DNA of 64,000 nucleotides from Silene conica (taxonomy: Eukaryota; Streptophyta; Magnoliopsida; Caryophyllales; Caryophyllaceae), in contig CM055311.2 in assembly GCA_029255685.2 (NCBI GenBank), positions 56,875,048 through 56,939,047 of the forward strand, written 5' to 3'. The notes under the pieces are model-generated. The model was given only the letters and a program-made list of their open reading frames with translations. It did no database searches and was not told the DNA's origin. Within the stretch, counting starts at the first letter, position 1, and each line of letters starts with the position of its first letter. This document shows positions 48,901 to 62,059 of the stretch, one piece after another. The position numbers were made by a program, and so were the translations under genes.

Positions 48901-51900
48901 TGCTTCTCATGCATGAATGTCAATTTTTTCAGACATGTATGTAATTATGTATGAAGCATGAACTTTATATGTGGTGTTATGTTTCAAATTACCACTAACA
49001 ATCAGGTATGTTATGTACTTACGGATCAATATCAATTGATGGGGATGGGTTCTAATTGATTTTAGAGTATATATTGGCTATGTGGATGGAAAGTTCAATG
49101 TGGAAATTTAGTTTGAAAACAAAGAATGGTTGCAATTCAAATTATAATAGACTCGAACTCATATCCCCTTTTGTTTTGGCAAGCAACAACATATCACTTA
49201 TCGGGTAGCAAGTTTTGAAGTTTTCTTTTAGAACGAACTAGGAATTATTTAGTTAACAAAGGTCCTTAGCTAGTAAGAACTAATTTAGCCTAATGATAGT
49301 GTGCATAAATGGTATTCCTAATAGAAGAAAGAGCGAAAGAAATACTAATTTATCTGTTAACTCAAAAGTTGATACACCATCTGACCATAAATCCCAAAAC
49401 TAAACTAAGTCTCAAGGTTTGTCTTTTCTTTCTTTTTGAGCAATAATTGATTCATGATTTAGTATAGGAAGCTGCAGAAAGAGAAAAAGTTGTAAGTGAT
49501 CCAGAAGCTATATTGCCAGCGGCGTTTGTGTCTTTTAGAAGTCGATGGGGAGCTGCAGTTTGTGCTCAAACCCAGCAAGCAAGTAATCCAACTATATGGT
49601 TGACAGAATGGGCTCCAGAACCAAGCGATGTTTACTGGAATAATCTTGCTATACCTTATGTTGAACACAATATACGAAAGCTAATCATGTCCCTTGCCCT
49701 TTTCTTCCTCATATTCTTTTTTATGGTCCCAATAACGTTTGTGCAATCACTAGCCAACATCGATGGGATTGAGAAGGCGTTCCCCTTTTTGAAGCATTGG
49801 ATTGATAAGAGGTAAGTCATTTGTTGCAGTTGATTATGTTTCTGCTGTAGTGTGGTGTATTCAATTCCCTTGTGATGATATATGGGTTATGTAACTTTTG
49901 CTCAAAATGCTTCGACTGTATTAACATTTTAAAGCCGAACCATATAAGTTTCCTTCTAGTAGATACATGGTGACATTTTTATTTCAACTGTTCTTTCTTA
50001 TTGTATGTGGTTGTCATTTCGGTAATAATGAATCAACTTTAGTTTCACTGAACTTGCAAAAACCTCTACACATTAAACCACTGTACACATAATAGAAAGT
50101 TCTTTCATAATATGATACTCTTATAGTTTATGCTTTTATATTCCGAGAATTCGATACCGGTCAACGGAAATGTCTCACTGTTTCAAACATATTATGATAC
50201 GAAGTAGGAAACAAAGGGAGTTTCTTTTATGACTGAGTTGTTGCACAATGAAATTTCCTTGAAAGGTTGCACATGAGCTCACTAAGATGTATTACCGAGA
50301 AACCCTCTCTTAGCTCTTTTATATGTTTTAGTATTTTATTTATTTTATTTTTATCCCCCTCGGGGTACTTATAGTTACTTAGGGTGTGTTTAGATACAAA
50401 AATGGAGGGAAAGGAAGGGAGTGGGAATTGGTGGGAGGAAGATTTTCTTCCAAGTCTCTCTTCTATTGGGAAGATTTTAATTTGCCTTGTAGGAGGGAAA
50501 TGGAAGGATCCATTTTCCTCTCTTCCAAATTCCTCTACCTCCATTTAGCTAGCCAAACAAAGGAAAATATTTCTTTCTAAATCCCTCTCCTCCCGTTCCC
50601 TCCAAATTCCCTTATCCATACACACCCACGACTTCCCACGCCTTTTTGTCTATCCCCACTCTTCTGTACAAGTATCCCAGATTCAGAAAACTTATCAACT
50701 GATGATCTCTTCTGATTTGCCAGATTATCAAAACTTTTGTTACAATTGCTCTTAAGAAAAATAGGGTGTACGGGAAGTCGAAAGGGCATAAAAATACACA
50801 CTCCTTTACCTTTATACTCCGTATGTTCTAAGCATAGTATTATATCTCGGCTTAAGCTGTTCGACTCGGAAAGTCATTTGCATCATCAGAAGTATATTCC
50901 TTGATGTGTTTTGTTATTCTGTAGGAAATTAACTGTCCGGCTTTGCTATAGAGATTTATTTCACCTATTGTCGTTGGTACGATCATGAGACTTATGGACC
51001 CACGTTTCAGATTACATTTTGCTTGCATAAAGATACTGTTTGGATTCCCCTAGGATTACATAGAGAAGACCCCGCAAATTTTTCTTTGCTGACCTAGAGG
51101 TAGTTTTTATGCTTTCGTAGGGAATTGTTAGGTAACAGTTGCATAAAACTTAATTCTTAGAACATGCTGGCTATGTGAGTTGTTTTGTGGTCAAGTGTTT
51201 GTGATGTAAGTAACTTTCAAAGGAGTCCATCTGTCTGTTGGAAAGTTCCAAAGAAAGACTATATTCTGAATGGACTCTTGTCTGATAAAGGTAAAATAAA
51301 TATTGGAATGTCGATAATTTATTTTTAGATTCACTCACGGGAAATTCTTGAAGTTGAGTACGGAGCAAATGTGGAAGTTAAGTAGATAAAAATGTATGCT
51401 TATCTATTATATAGTTGTTCTGCCGTGAAAATTTCTATTCATGTTTGTGCTACTCAGTTAGCGGATGATTTTGAGGCGGTAAATTTTGTGTTGCATATAA
51501 ATTCCAGAGCCACACACATGTAAATGAGCCACCATTAGATTCTGTATATCTGGTGTTTGCATAAAAAGTTCAGTTATTGAGGCTTTAAATTAATATTTGA
51601 CCAAAATGTCACAGGGAATCTTTTGGATCTTTTGTGCAAGGATATTTGCCTGGAATTATACTGAAGACATGCCTCCTCTTCATCCCGATGATTATTATGC
51701 TAATGTCTAAGATAGAAGGTTTTACCTCATTCTCTTATTTGGAGAGAAGATCTGCAGCAAAATATTATTTGTTTATACTAGTGAACGTGTTTCTCGGAAA
51801 TATTATTGCCGGAACAGCTTTTCAACAACTCAGTACGTTCTTGCATAAGTCCCCAACTGAGTAAGTAATATTTAATTAGCATAACATGGTTCTTGTGCTA

Positions 51901-54900
51901 CTAATGTATTCGCGGAGGATATTTATTTGTGTACTTAAATAATGACCCTTACAAAAATGTAGTCACAGCTTCAAATGAAATATTTAAAAGCTCAGTTATG
52001 AAATTTTTATGGTATCCATTATTGGTCAAAGTCTTTGTAGTACATCGATCTCTTTTGATTCGATAATCCCCCTCTCATCACTGAAATGTACGACCTTCAC
52101 CACTATGGTATAATGAAGTGCTTGGTTCTCACACAGTCACACACGTAGACAGTTAAGATAATAAAATTACATATAATTAGAGTTCACCAAAATTTGGGGA
52201 CCCTACTCTAAGAACCTAACGCAATAATGAACTAAAGACTCCATATTTCTTGGTTTTGGATTATGATGGATTAAAATAAAATGACCAAGCCTCTTTTATA
52301 GTGTAGTAGTATGCTATTATTGGCACAATTTTCATCATTATTCATCAGAAATTAGCCTATCTTTAGGGTTAATGTAGGGGTGAAGTTGCATACACCCTAT
52401 CCCCAGGAAACCCTTGAGGCATTGGAGTAGTTGCTGATGTTATCGTAGTGCATTTAATCCTTTGTCCTTAATAGTTCTCTGGATGAATTGGAGTTTAGTG
52501 ATTGATACACGTAAGCATCATAAAGGTGCCGTTGTCGTAATGCTTTTAATCCTTTGTTGTTAATGGTAATTCCGTAGATCATTGTTATCAAAATCCGGAT
52601 TCGATTCTACGGTTTTACGTCCAAAAATGCTTGACCGATCCTGGATCCTAGGATTCTGTCAAGGTTATAGAATCTTACAATCCTATACATTTGAAATTAG
52701 AGATAGGATCATAATACGATCCTACGATTCCATAAAAAAAATATAGAAACATGTTCATACAATGATACTAAAATCATTAATTATCAATGTTTATGGATAA
52801 ATATTAATAAATAAGTGTTTTGATCTTCAATTATATGTATTTACCAAATACAAAACTATATTTAGTGAGTTTGTAGGATCTGACAATTCTAGTATTCGAT
52901 TCCACAGATTTGTTCCTACCCTTCACATCGTTCAAAGTAAGATTCCGATTCTAACAACACTACCCTAGATGAAGCAGAAGTTAGTGACTATGTGTGCATC
53001 ATACATTTTTATCTGATAAACATGTTAAGCATACTTTTTGTGCTGTCTTGCAAATTGTAATCATGTGTAGTTCTGCAGAATTCCTAGAATCATCGGGGAG
53101 TCAATACCAATGAAAGCCACTTTCTTCATCACTTATATCATGATTGATGGTTGGGCTGGCGTTGCTCTTGAAATCCTCAGATTAGTTCCCCTAGTCCTAT
53201 TCCACATTAAGAATGCGGTCCTGGTTAAAACTGAGCAAGACAGGGAAGAAGCAATGGATCCTGGTTTCCTGGACTTCCCTACATATGAACCTCGGATTCA
53301 ACTTTACTTTCTGCTTGGACTTGCCTACTGTGTGGTCACTCCAATACTTCTTCCTTTCATCATTGTCTTCTTCGCATTTGCTTATTTGGTTTTCCGACAT
53401 CAGGTACACTATTTTATCAGTTGATAGTAAAACATATCCAACAAATTTATGGCCTATGTGACTTTAATTCGGACATAAGTATATCAAACGTGACTTGCTG
53501 TGACTCAAATTTTGAGACACAGGAACCAATTTTGAAATAAGTTATGGGTACGGGGCAAGTTTTCAAAACAAGAAGTCTGTTAATAATGAAGAAATGTTTT
53601 AAGAGTTGTATAAGTGAAATGGAAAGATGTTTGAGGAGTAAGTTAAAAACATACTCGTAATTAGGAGTCCATTTCTCTACTTTCCATTTGTGAACTCACA
53701 AACACATTTTTGGCAAATTGTTTTTGTTACTTGTTTGAAAAAAAAAATACTGTATTCTTTTTAAAATACTTAGCAGCTAAAAAAATTCTCATGGTTTCCT
53801 TCTTTGAGGATTTCAATCATTTATAGTAATCTTTTATAAAGACCTTAACTAGTCTCTGTTGATTTCCCCTTTAATTGTGGGTCTGATTTGCCAGCAACAT
53901 ATTGTGCTAAATGATGTTAGCAAATCTGGTCATGTTGAGCCAACATCTAATATGTCTATCGAGTAGACATTATTTCATGTTCCCTCTTATTCATGATACA
54001 ACTGTGGTATTAGTCACAATTGTGATGTCATGATACTGGTATGCCACAAATGCCATTAACAGGTCACAGACACTCCAGCAGGAATCTAAAAATGCTCACC
54101 GACTATGTTGGTTCTTATTTTCTTGAATTATGAAGTTTCAGATGAATTTCCAATTTAGTAGTCTCTTTTTTCTTTGCATCTTTTCTCGAATTCATACCTT
54201 AGTCCCTCTTTGAAATCAACCTGTTTAACAATATTTTTTCTTTTGAAAGTTAACTGGTATTGTATTATAAACCATGTCACGAACACATTTGAGGAAAATT
54301 GGGATGATTCGAAGTATAGATTGTCGGGGCTGTGACTTGGAATTCTGTTATGTAACAGTCGTAAAGTAATGTAATGTAAGGGGGTATTTTTTTCCTCCCA
54401 TGCATGTTCTCAGTTCTTATCCCCTTTTATCTCCAGCTTGAAATGTAAGAAGGTCCATTTTGGCCAATCACTTTTTGTTATAGGAGTTTAGGCATTGCTG
54501 TTAGCCTGTTATCATTGGGGGCCTTCAGCTTATAGTGTTTTTAGTTCTGAAACTTTTGTTTCTGTAGGTTCTGAGTTTAGTTGTTTTTCTGTTTTTACCC
54601 CCGATAATCTACTCTACACTGAGCTCAAGTGTCAGTCAATTTAGGCTCCATATTAAGAATTGCTTCTTGCTTATTTTTCCTAGATGAATACCTTTTGCGG
54701 CTCTATTTCAAAGTTCCAACATTGGTTAAATCTCTGATGTTCTTTCATATGTTAATTCTGGATACTGCTATGTTGTGTTGAAGGGTGCTAAATGCTTCTT
54801 TTTTTTGCTAGATCATCAATGTCTATGACCGAAAATATGAAAGTGGAGCTGCCTTCTGGCCAGATGTACATCAGCGCATACTTGTTGCTCTTGTAATATC

Positions 54901-56012
54901 ACAACTTACATTGCTGGGATTATTAAGCACTAAATTGAGCGCCCAAAGTGTAAAGATATTTATACCCTTGCTGGTTGCCCTCCCAATATTGACAATCTGG
55001 TTCCATACAGTTTGTAAAGGTCGTTTTGAATCAGCATTCAAGAAGTTCCCCTTGCAGGTTAGTCCTATGGTTTTGACATACTCTATTTTGCTTAACATAC
55101 ATTTTCGTTATGCTTCATCTGGCTCTCAACCACTGAAGAGAATGGGTGATTGGACTGATTGCTAGATTCATTTTTAGCTTCAGTCTTTGAAATGGAAGAC
55201 ATTCCTCACCTTTATTGTTACAATTGAGGATTAATAATTACTTCTGTTAGTCTCACTAATTTTGGTGGCGGATCACACACAAATAAAGAAAAAGTATTCA
55301 GGGTAGGGTGTAAATCCTTGACTGTATATTGGATAAAGGGAATTGGTAATTTATGTACTAAAATTCATTTGAACTTCCAAAAAGATAGCGAAGTTGCTGA
55401 GTGATGGTATGGAATATTGATGACTTGTGCTCGAAATGTGTTTGCTTCAAAACCGCCTTTGTGATTCCCTGTGCAACTTGTACTATGATGTCATACATAA
55501 TGTGCTTCCCTGCTTCTCGACCAAGTAATGATTTCTATACTGTTCACCATTATAATGGTTCAGTCTTGCTGAATATGGTGTCATATATTATATATAATCT
55601 TAGTCATTGCTAAAAATGCGGTCAACCTAATCTCGAAAAGATGTTGCAACAACCGTCAAACCTATAGAAAAGCAGTAAACGAGTCCTGATGTTTGGTGCA
55701 GTCCAAATTTAATACCTCTAACCGTCTTCACGGCATCCTTCCTCGATAACATAGTAGAGAAATATGGCCCATTAAGAAGTGCTTTTGTTACAGGATGCAA
55801 TGATGAAGGATACATTGGAACGCGCCACTGACCCAACTCTCAACATACGATCTTACCTAAGTGATGCATATCTACATCCAATTTTCAAGGGTGGTGAATT
55901 ATATGGCCAACCGCCGAGTGACGAGGAGGAAGGTCTTCCTCTCGTAGCAACGAAGCGTTCTCAGAAAAGTAGCAAAGTAACTTCTCTTGCTAGTTCTGAT
56001 GCTGGTGTATAG
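42979..56012 (+). CDS. OSCA1: OSCA1/CSC1-type hyperosmolality-gated calcium-permeable channel, 760 aa
   Basis: Coding exons are 42979-43292, 44108-44257, 45437-45572, 47653-47754, 48373-48492, 48682-48762, 49468-49811, 51615-51860, 53079-53403, 54812-55057 and 55794-56012. All splice sites are GT-AG and all phases agree (761 codons including TAG). The family is about 770 residues. The N-terminal membrane region (about 1-175) has the helix LLSALAFLIAFAIL. The large cytosolic domain (about 176-365) includes VLVRNVPPDPDES and WLTEWAPEPSDVYWNN. The 7-TM core follows with the family hallmarks EGFTSFSYLERRSA, IPMKATFFITYIMIDGWAG, KTEQDREEAMDPG and IINVYDRKYESGAAFWPDVH. The tail has MMKDTLERATDP and an acidic DEEEG stretch. 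Known family role: plasma-membrane mechanosensitive cation entry under osmotic stress. Which OSCA1 paralogue it is cannot be told. Confidence 0.96.
43828..43860 (+). repeat. (CA)n/(CATG)n microsatellite
   Basis: A CACACACACACA run followed by ATGCATGCAGGCATGCATG lies in OSCA intron 1. Confidence 0.85.
44837..44922. mobile_element. Short Stowaway MITE, 86 bp
   Basis: CTCCCTCCATTTCATTGATC after TA, and TTAAAATAGAGGGAG before TA. The body contains CTTTGAC and GTCAAAT as an inner inverted repeat. It is in OSCA intron 2. Confidence 0.75.
46292..46318. repeat. Perfect 13-bp-arm palindrome
   Basis: TAATGTGTGCCCT and AGGGCACACATTA face each other across a single A, in OSCA intron 3. It could be one terminus of a transposon with palindromic ends; a weak second copy (TTAATGTGTGTTTAC) lies about 120 bp downstream. 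Confidence 0.85.
50382..50627. mobile_element. MITE with GGGTGTGTTTAGATA ends, 246 bp
   Basis: It starts GGGTGTGTTTAGATACAAAA and ends TTATCCATACACACCC. The inverted repeat extends imperfectly inwards through GGAGGGAAAGG and CCGTTCCCTCC. A matching target duplication is not clear. It is in OSCA intron 7. Confidence 0.65.
52574..52963. mobile_element. MITE-like inverted-repeat element, about 390 bp
   Basis: The left end ATTGTTATCAAAATCCGGAT and the right end AAGATTCCGATTCTAACAAC are inverted relative to each other (TGTTA...ATTCGGATT type). Repeated GGATCCTAGGATTC and GATCATAATACGATCCTACG words fill the interior. It is in OSCA intron 8, and the boundaries are approximate. Confidence 0.5.
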
Positions 56013-56585
56013 TCCTCGTACATAATGTTAAAAAGTTGTCGTAAAAAATGTCATTCTGTGTAATATAAGAATCAAGAAGAGACAGAAGAGACTTCTCTTT
56101 GTATATTAATATCAAGTTTTGCCAACTGTTATCTTGAACAGTTTTTTGGGTCAGCTATTAAACGAGATGCAATTACATACTGTCGAGGCTTCCGGAGCTC
56201 TTAATACACTCATAATTCAACACACCTAGGAGAATTTTTTTCTAGCACTACCGCACACGCATCAGAAAGACATTGGGTAAAATAACGAAGTTGGCTGAGT
56301 ACGAAAAATTGTACACGAGCATCTTCGCCCACATTATCCACATAGCTAGCATCTCCGTTCTTATGAGCCCTCCTTTTTGAGTCTGTAAGTCCTCACTAGC
56401 TTTATACTCGTGCAAAAAATGCACGGGGTTAATTATTATTATTTGCTTTTTAGATATTATACATATGGTAGGGAAATTGTTGAAATAATTTCCAATAAAT
56501 CACCTTAGATTAAAATTCCAAATAAAATTCATTATATATATTCATGTTCATCATCTTAAACTTTGTTGTAGTTAACACCAAAACT
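56013..56585 (+). other. OSCA 3' UTR and downstream flank
   Basis: The first 100-150 bp should be 3' UTR; no single clear polyadenylation signal stands out. At 56408-56434, TACTCGTGCAAAAAATGCACGGGG forms a small hairpin (CGTGCA/TGCACG). It resembles a signature seen next to plant transposon ends, without a body I can name. Confidence 0.4.
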
Positions 56586-56587
56586 TG

Positions 56588-56832
56588 AGAGAGACGGTCT
56601 TTCAATAAATTATTGAGAGACCATTCTTTTGTACCATTTTATTTGTATTTTGTGACCCTTTTGTCATTTATCGTAACAGAGTAATTTCGTACATATTTAC
56701 CTAATAAATGTACTTATTTTTATCTTTAATCATGATTTGTACCTATTTTTTACTTTTTGTACCACTTTTTCTTCAATTTGTACAATAGTCTGTCAATAAG
56801 GCTTATTGAGAAGCGATCTCTCAAGAGACCTA
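56588..56832. mobile_element. MITE-like element with GAGAGACGGTCT ends
   Basis: The left end GAGAGAGACGGTCTTTCAAT and the right end AAGCGATCTCTCAAGAGACC are imperfect inverted repeats, each followed inwards by AATAA...TTATTGAGA. The interior is rich in TTTGTACC words. No clear target duplication. Confidence 0.5.
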
Positions 56833-57495
56833 CTGTTTTTTTATTTGCTTTATTCTCCGAAAAAAAGGATAAATTACTGTCTAATTACTTCAATATATCA
56901 CCATAATCTTGTAGTTTGTTTTAATTTGATTATTTCGGATGTTAAATACGGAGTATCATATATTATCACCATACACTATTAATAGTCTATTATCATCATA
57001 TCATACATTATTATCATATCATAAAATTATCCTATCATATATTATTATCACATCATATATTAATTTTTCTTATTGGAATTTATTTTTGATAAGTCATCAG
57101 AAATTCCATATTTTTGCTGAATGATTTAGGAAATATATTTTTCTAAAAAAAATAACTTCATCGGGTTATTCTAATTTATAATTAGAAGAAATTTGTGTAT
57201 GCATGCTCCCAAATTTATACTGGGTTCTTTTAATATTCACTTAAAAGTATTTTAAAGTTTATATTTTTCTTTATTTTTATAAATTGTTAGTAATTTTTCT
57301 CCAGTATTATTTTTTTCTGGACTATTGGACTGTTAGTTTTGCTGTAAAATACGGTTTTTAGGATATTTACCAATTTTGATTTTCATTATATTTTTTCAAA
57401 TTTATTTTTGTCCATAATTATTTTATATTTTGTAAAGTTGTTTCTACTGTAATGTAATTTACTTTATTTTTCACCGATATTTTTTATACTTTATA
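56833..57495. other. Intergenic, AT-rich
   Basis: Very AT-rich, with repeated CATATTATTATCATATCAT-like words at 56955-57065. No gene or terminus was recognised. Confidence 0.5.
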
Positions 57496-57777
57496 CTCCC
57501 TCCTATTCATTTAAAATGTCCCATTGTCTATTTCGGTCTATTCAGGATAATGTCCCATTGTTCTTTTTTGGTAAGTTTTTTTCCATTCTTTTACCATTCT
57601 ACCCTTACTATTTATCACTTATTACTCACCCACCCACCCATCATACTTACTTTACACAAAATAAAACACCCTCTCTCCAATCAACATACCCCTACACAAC
57701 CAAAATAATAAACAACTAATAAACCATAAAATTTGTCCTTCTTACACAATGGGACATTTTAAATGAATAGGAGGGAG
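57496..57777. mobile_element. Stowaway MITE, 282 bp
   Basis: CTCCCTCCTATTCATTTAAA follows TA, and TTTAAATGAATAGGAGGGAG precedes TA: perfect inverted repeats of at least 30 bp, continuing into ATGTCCCATTG and CAATGGGACAT. The perfect ends suggest a fairly young insertion. Confidence 0.95.
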
Positions 57778-58049
57778 TAACTCATTTCATGGGTCTAATT
57801 TTTTGGAATTCATAATTATATATTAATATATGTTTTGTATTAATATGTGATGTATTGTTTGGTGTATGTATTAGTTGGAGATATGAAACAAATTAATCAA
57901 CCAAAAATTAGGAGAACCCACGTTTCATTATGAAGTAAATTGAGTTTTTTTCCCTAAAATCAAGGAGCCAATATGATCACTTAAAAAGTTTTTCCTTTTA
58001 TAGATAGAGAATGTGAGCCATTTGATGTCCACTACAAATAATTGAGATT

Positions 58050-58470
58050 AACATCAGGGCCGTCTGGGAAGTTACGGTAGCCCTGTGCAAAATCTAAATA
58101 AAGGGGCCCCAAACATAATACATTATGAAAAAAACTTATATAGAGAGAAATATTTTAACATCGTGACCAAAATATTGATACAATCCAAACTAATTAAACA
58201 ATTACAAACATTCACTTGATTAACAAAGAAGCTCTTCTAGCATTCTTTGCGGCGAACTCCTCAATTAATTCTTCATAACAAAATTTATCCAAAACTTGAT
58301 TCTCGATAGCAATCATAGCTAAACTGTTAAGACGATCTTGTGACATAGTAGAACGCAAATATGATTTCAACAACTTCAATTTTGAAAAGCTTCGTTCCGC
58401 GGTTGCAACCGCACTGGAATTGTCAACAAAATCCTATATGCTGTCACTGCATTAGGAAAGCAACCACCAA
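58050..58470 (-). mobile_element. hAT transposase C-terminal fragment (dimerisation domain)
   Basis: On the minus strand, TAYRILLTIPV, then after a frame change near 58405 VATAERSFSKLKLLKSYLRS, TMSQDRLNSLAMIAIE and ELIEEFAAKNARRASL are read to a TGA near 58220. This is the hAT dimerisation domain of the TTF-type/MYM-like transposases. CAGGGCCGTCTGGGA at about 58055 looks like the element terminus. The fragment is cut on the other side at or before the (TA)n tract. Confidence 0.85.
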
Positions 58471-58545
58471 CATTTTTCATATGATTTAAAAATAAAGGGC
58501 AAACCGTAAACCTGTAGTGGCGGTAGAAACATCTGATCTTGCACA

Positions 58546-58677
<132 letters not shown>

Positions 58678-59760
58678 GCTTGGGATCCCGTGCGAACTAA
58701 ATTAGGGTGAGAACCGTGCGAACTTAATTAGAGCCCTTAGATTACAGCAACTATAAACCAAATCTAAGGTAATAGAAACACTCGGCAGTTTTACTATCGC
58801 CACTCTCATTCCAACACTACCAACACTACGACTCTTGTCCACTACCACCCCCGACATCTCTGTCCTTCTCTCATTCACTACCACCACCGTCATCAACCAT
58901 TGAAACTCCCAAACGACCGTCGCAGGCGGTGTATCTGTCATTTCATCTCAAATATAAGCTTCGTCTTTCCCACAATCGAACGACCTCCATTGTTAAACCT
59001 CCATAATCAAAGGTAAGCTTTTAATTAGCCTTTTATTTCCTATTTCATAGCAATTTGAATTAGAAAAATTAGGTTTGATAGCATTATAAACAATTCGATT
59101 TCTGAAAATTAGGGTTTCCTAATTTTAGTTTTAATTAGCTTTTGCTTATAGCTTTTATTCAATATTCTTTGGAATGTTATATTCTTGTTTAAATGTTGTT
59201 TGGAATTGGGGATTTAAGGTTTTGGAAGTTTGGGGAGAAGGAATGGAAAATAATTCCGAATAATGGCTAGTTGGAGCAACAGTTTTGATTAGAGTCACCA
59301 TGTGACGGAGGTGTGATAACATTTTAATAGGTGTATAAAATATGATTTCTGAAAATTAGGATTTCCTAATTTTCAATTTTAATTAGATTTTGAGTTGATC
59401 GATTTTTATCCTATTTCGAATTTTTTCTTTCTAATTTAGTCTAGTAATTACTAATAATTTATTCGTGATTTTTTTGGTGTATTTTCATGATTGTGCTTTA
59501 TGCGTGGCTGTGATGCTTAAGTTTTATTCAGATTTGACGAGTTCGTCTAATTTTCCTCTTTCGAAATGTTTCTTCACCTCATTTTTTCTCAGTTATACAT
59601 AATGGTTGTATTAAATTGACTTTTCATTTTTCAGTTGTGCTTTATGTGTTGATGTAATGCTTAGTTTTGATTTTCTGATAACTTAATTCTCACTTGCATC
59701 TGATCTGCTTAACTACTGTTAATATAGAAGTGGTTTTAGATTGATTAGTTTGATTTGTAG

Positions 59761-60493
59761 GTATAAAAGGGAAGAAGTGAAGATACAAGCTTGGGAAAAT
59801 CACGAGAAACGAAAAGCTGAAATGGAGATGAAGAAATTGGAGGTATAGTTTTATAAACTTCGGTTTTGCTGTAAGTAAAAAAAGACATACTGATGAATTT
59901 ATCATACCGTATGATGTATTGTTAACTTCTGCTATGTTTGTGTGTGTATAATGCATAAAACCGATAGTAGTACTTAGATGAATCAAGTATGCTGCTTTAG
60001 CTTAGTTTCGATATCCTGATAAAAGGACATCATCCAATCTGCATTGTCAATACCGTAAGATCAACCAGAAATATACATTCGTTCCGTTTGTATAGTGCTC
60101 CAAATCTCGTAAAGACATTGATAATTGATAGTTGATAGTTAGATACTGCTCCTGCTCTGTGCTCGAACTGTCAGAATCAAAACCGCTCTTATGGGCCGTT
60201 AAACAGTGGCTACAATCAGAATAATTGATAGATAAACTCTAATGACAGTAAGTTACATTTCGTGTTACTCTAGGTGAAAGCAGAGAGGCTGAAAGCTAGA
60301 GCCCAGGAGAAATATACCAATAAACTGGCTGCCACCAGAAGAATTGCAGAGGAGAAACGCGCAAATGCAGAGGCCAAATTAAGCGAGAAAGCCGTCAAGA
60401 CATCAGAGAAAGCCGATTACATCAGAAGAACGGGTCACTCGTCACTTACCCTCATCGTTCTCCATAAAATTGCCTTCGATTTGCTGGCAGTAG
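59761..60493 (+). pseudogene. Captured remorin C-terminal fragment
   Basis: Exon 59761-59842 (YKREEVKIQAWENHEKRKAE) and exon from 60274 (VKAERLKARAQEKYTNKLAA, TRRIAEEKRANAEAKLSEKA, DYIRRTGH) join in phase with good splice sites. They form the coiled-coil C-terminal domain of remorins, plasma-membrane nanodomain proteins. The family tail (LPSSFS-type) is recoverable only in the shifted frame after a 7-bp tandem duplication (GTCACTC GTCACTT, 60434-60447): LPSSFSIKLPSICWQ and a TAG at 60491. No N-terminal exons are present, so this is a fragment carried by E10. Expression from an element promoter cannot be excluded. Confidence 0.85.
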
Positions 60494-60684
60494 CAAACTT
60501 AGCAACATGTATCTGAAAATACTGTCTTTTAAGTTCTGTTCAACAATCAATTATTGCTCTGGCATAATCCACGGTATCATCATCGATGTTTTTGATATTT
60601 TGTGTTACATAAACAATGGAACTTTTATATGCCGTGTTTGTGGTGCAAAAAATTCAAATTCAAGTCTCTCAAAAGTGATATCAT

Positions 60685-60990
60685 TTAAAATGTACCTACT
60701 ATACATTTAAAATGTACCTACTACCCTTTTGAAACGTACCTAGTAGCCAAATACGTAACTAGTGCATAAACGCTCTCCTAAACTGGGGAAAGAGAGGTTA
60801 TTGGGTTGGATAGGGCGGCCCTCTACCGTGAAGTGACCTAAACCAACCCAAAACCCTTACCCTTAATATTAGAAACGGGGCATACGGAGGAGACGTGCCT
60901 ACTATACATTTGAAATGTAATTACTACCTTTTTGCAATATATACCTAGCAGCAAAACACGTAACTAGTACATAAAAATGGGACGAGAGAG
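60685..60990 (+). repeat. Hairpin/GTACCTACTA unit in E10 (first block)
   Basis: ATGTACCTACTATACATTTA, GTACCTACTACCCTTTTGAA and GTACCTAGTAGCCAAATACG at 22-nt steps are followed by the hairpin GGTTATTGGGTTGGATAGGG / AACCAACCCAAAACCCTTAC. It is the same unit as in E5, but diverged. Confidence 0.85.
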
Positions 60991-61371
60991 GGTTTATCAC
61001 GATCGATGTAAAATGTGTATTTTCATTGATGAAAAATAAACATTACACTGTTCCAAACAAAGGCTTACTATTACATCATTTAAAGAAACTTTGTAACACT
61101 ATTCCCAACAAGGCTTATATTTCGAACAACTAACTTTACACTAACAATGTTCCCAACAAGTCTTGACAAAATTCTTCAATTCTTCCATCCAAATCTTGGC
61201 ATGAATTGGTGTTTTAACGTTCAACTAATGCAAATTTGAATTTAATCTCATATAAAAACCTGCATAGAAAATCAAATGCTGAGAAAATGCTATAATTTGG
61301 GTGACATTATGTTCTGGGGATAAGTCAACTAAAAAGAGGGACTATTAAATATACACTTATCAAAATATTAC

Positions 61372-61775
61372 CTTTATTGTATTCTTCTCCCATTTCAAAA
61401 GTTCAAGCATAATATACTCTCGATAACTATCCATATTCTGAAAAAAACAACACAACACCAAAAAAGCACACTTAAATAAGACATAATGTTTCAATGAATG
61501 TGTTACTACTTGCTAACCTAAATACAGATTGCCATAAATAAGGATACTATGGTCATTTAAAACATAAGTATCAGGTGCACGAGTATTCATGAACGTTTAC
61601 GGTAACAATAACACATTATGGAGGGACTCCTGGATGATACAGAGAGCTTTGGGAACTGGGGAGAGTGAGAATTGCTTTGGTTGCATCACTACATACTCTT
61701 ATCTAGTACATATACTCTTACCTTGTAGTATTGCTTGTTTTCCAATAAACTTCTAAAAACTTAATAACGAACATT
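61372..61775 (-). pseudogene. Diverged copy of the E5 Ulp1-like exons
   Basis: The exon at 61372-61437 (MDSYREYIMLELLKWEKN on the minus strand) closely matches 16542-16607 of E5. The next exon (61722-61775) has lost about 25 bp relative to E5 (the AVTTGE region) and is followed by a TCATAG repeat. The flanking intron sequence also matches E5 (61195-61380 against 16375-16550), so the copies descend from one ancestral element. Confidence 0.55.
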
Positions 61776-61780
61776 CCACA

Positions 61781-61818
61781 GTCATAGTCATAGTCATAGT
61801 CAGAGTCAGAGTCATAGT
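61781..61818 (+). repeat. (AGTCAT)n/(AGTCAG)n short tandem repeat
   Basis: Six or seven hexamer units TCATAG/TCAGAG lie at the broken edge of the Ulp1-like exon. Confidence 0.9.
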
Positions 61819-62059
61819 GCCTACAGAGGACAATTGCAACAAATAATTAGATGTTACAGTCGCGAATAAATTTTGCTATAGAGAAAAAATGTAGACGAAA
61901 ACTAACACATTGGGTTGTTAAGGGACATCCATATTGACAGTTTTAAACAAGACCATCTGTTTAAATTGTGTATACCCATTTTATTTGCCCAAGACATTTG
62001 CAACATTGTACACCTGCCATGATAATGGTTTTAACATTTTTGAGCATCAAAATTTTATG

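Noticed and set aside
50227-50801. Several 60-105-codon frames
   Set aside because: They overlap a MITE and its flanks in an OSCA intron.
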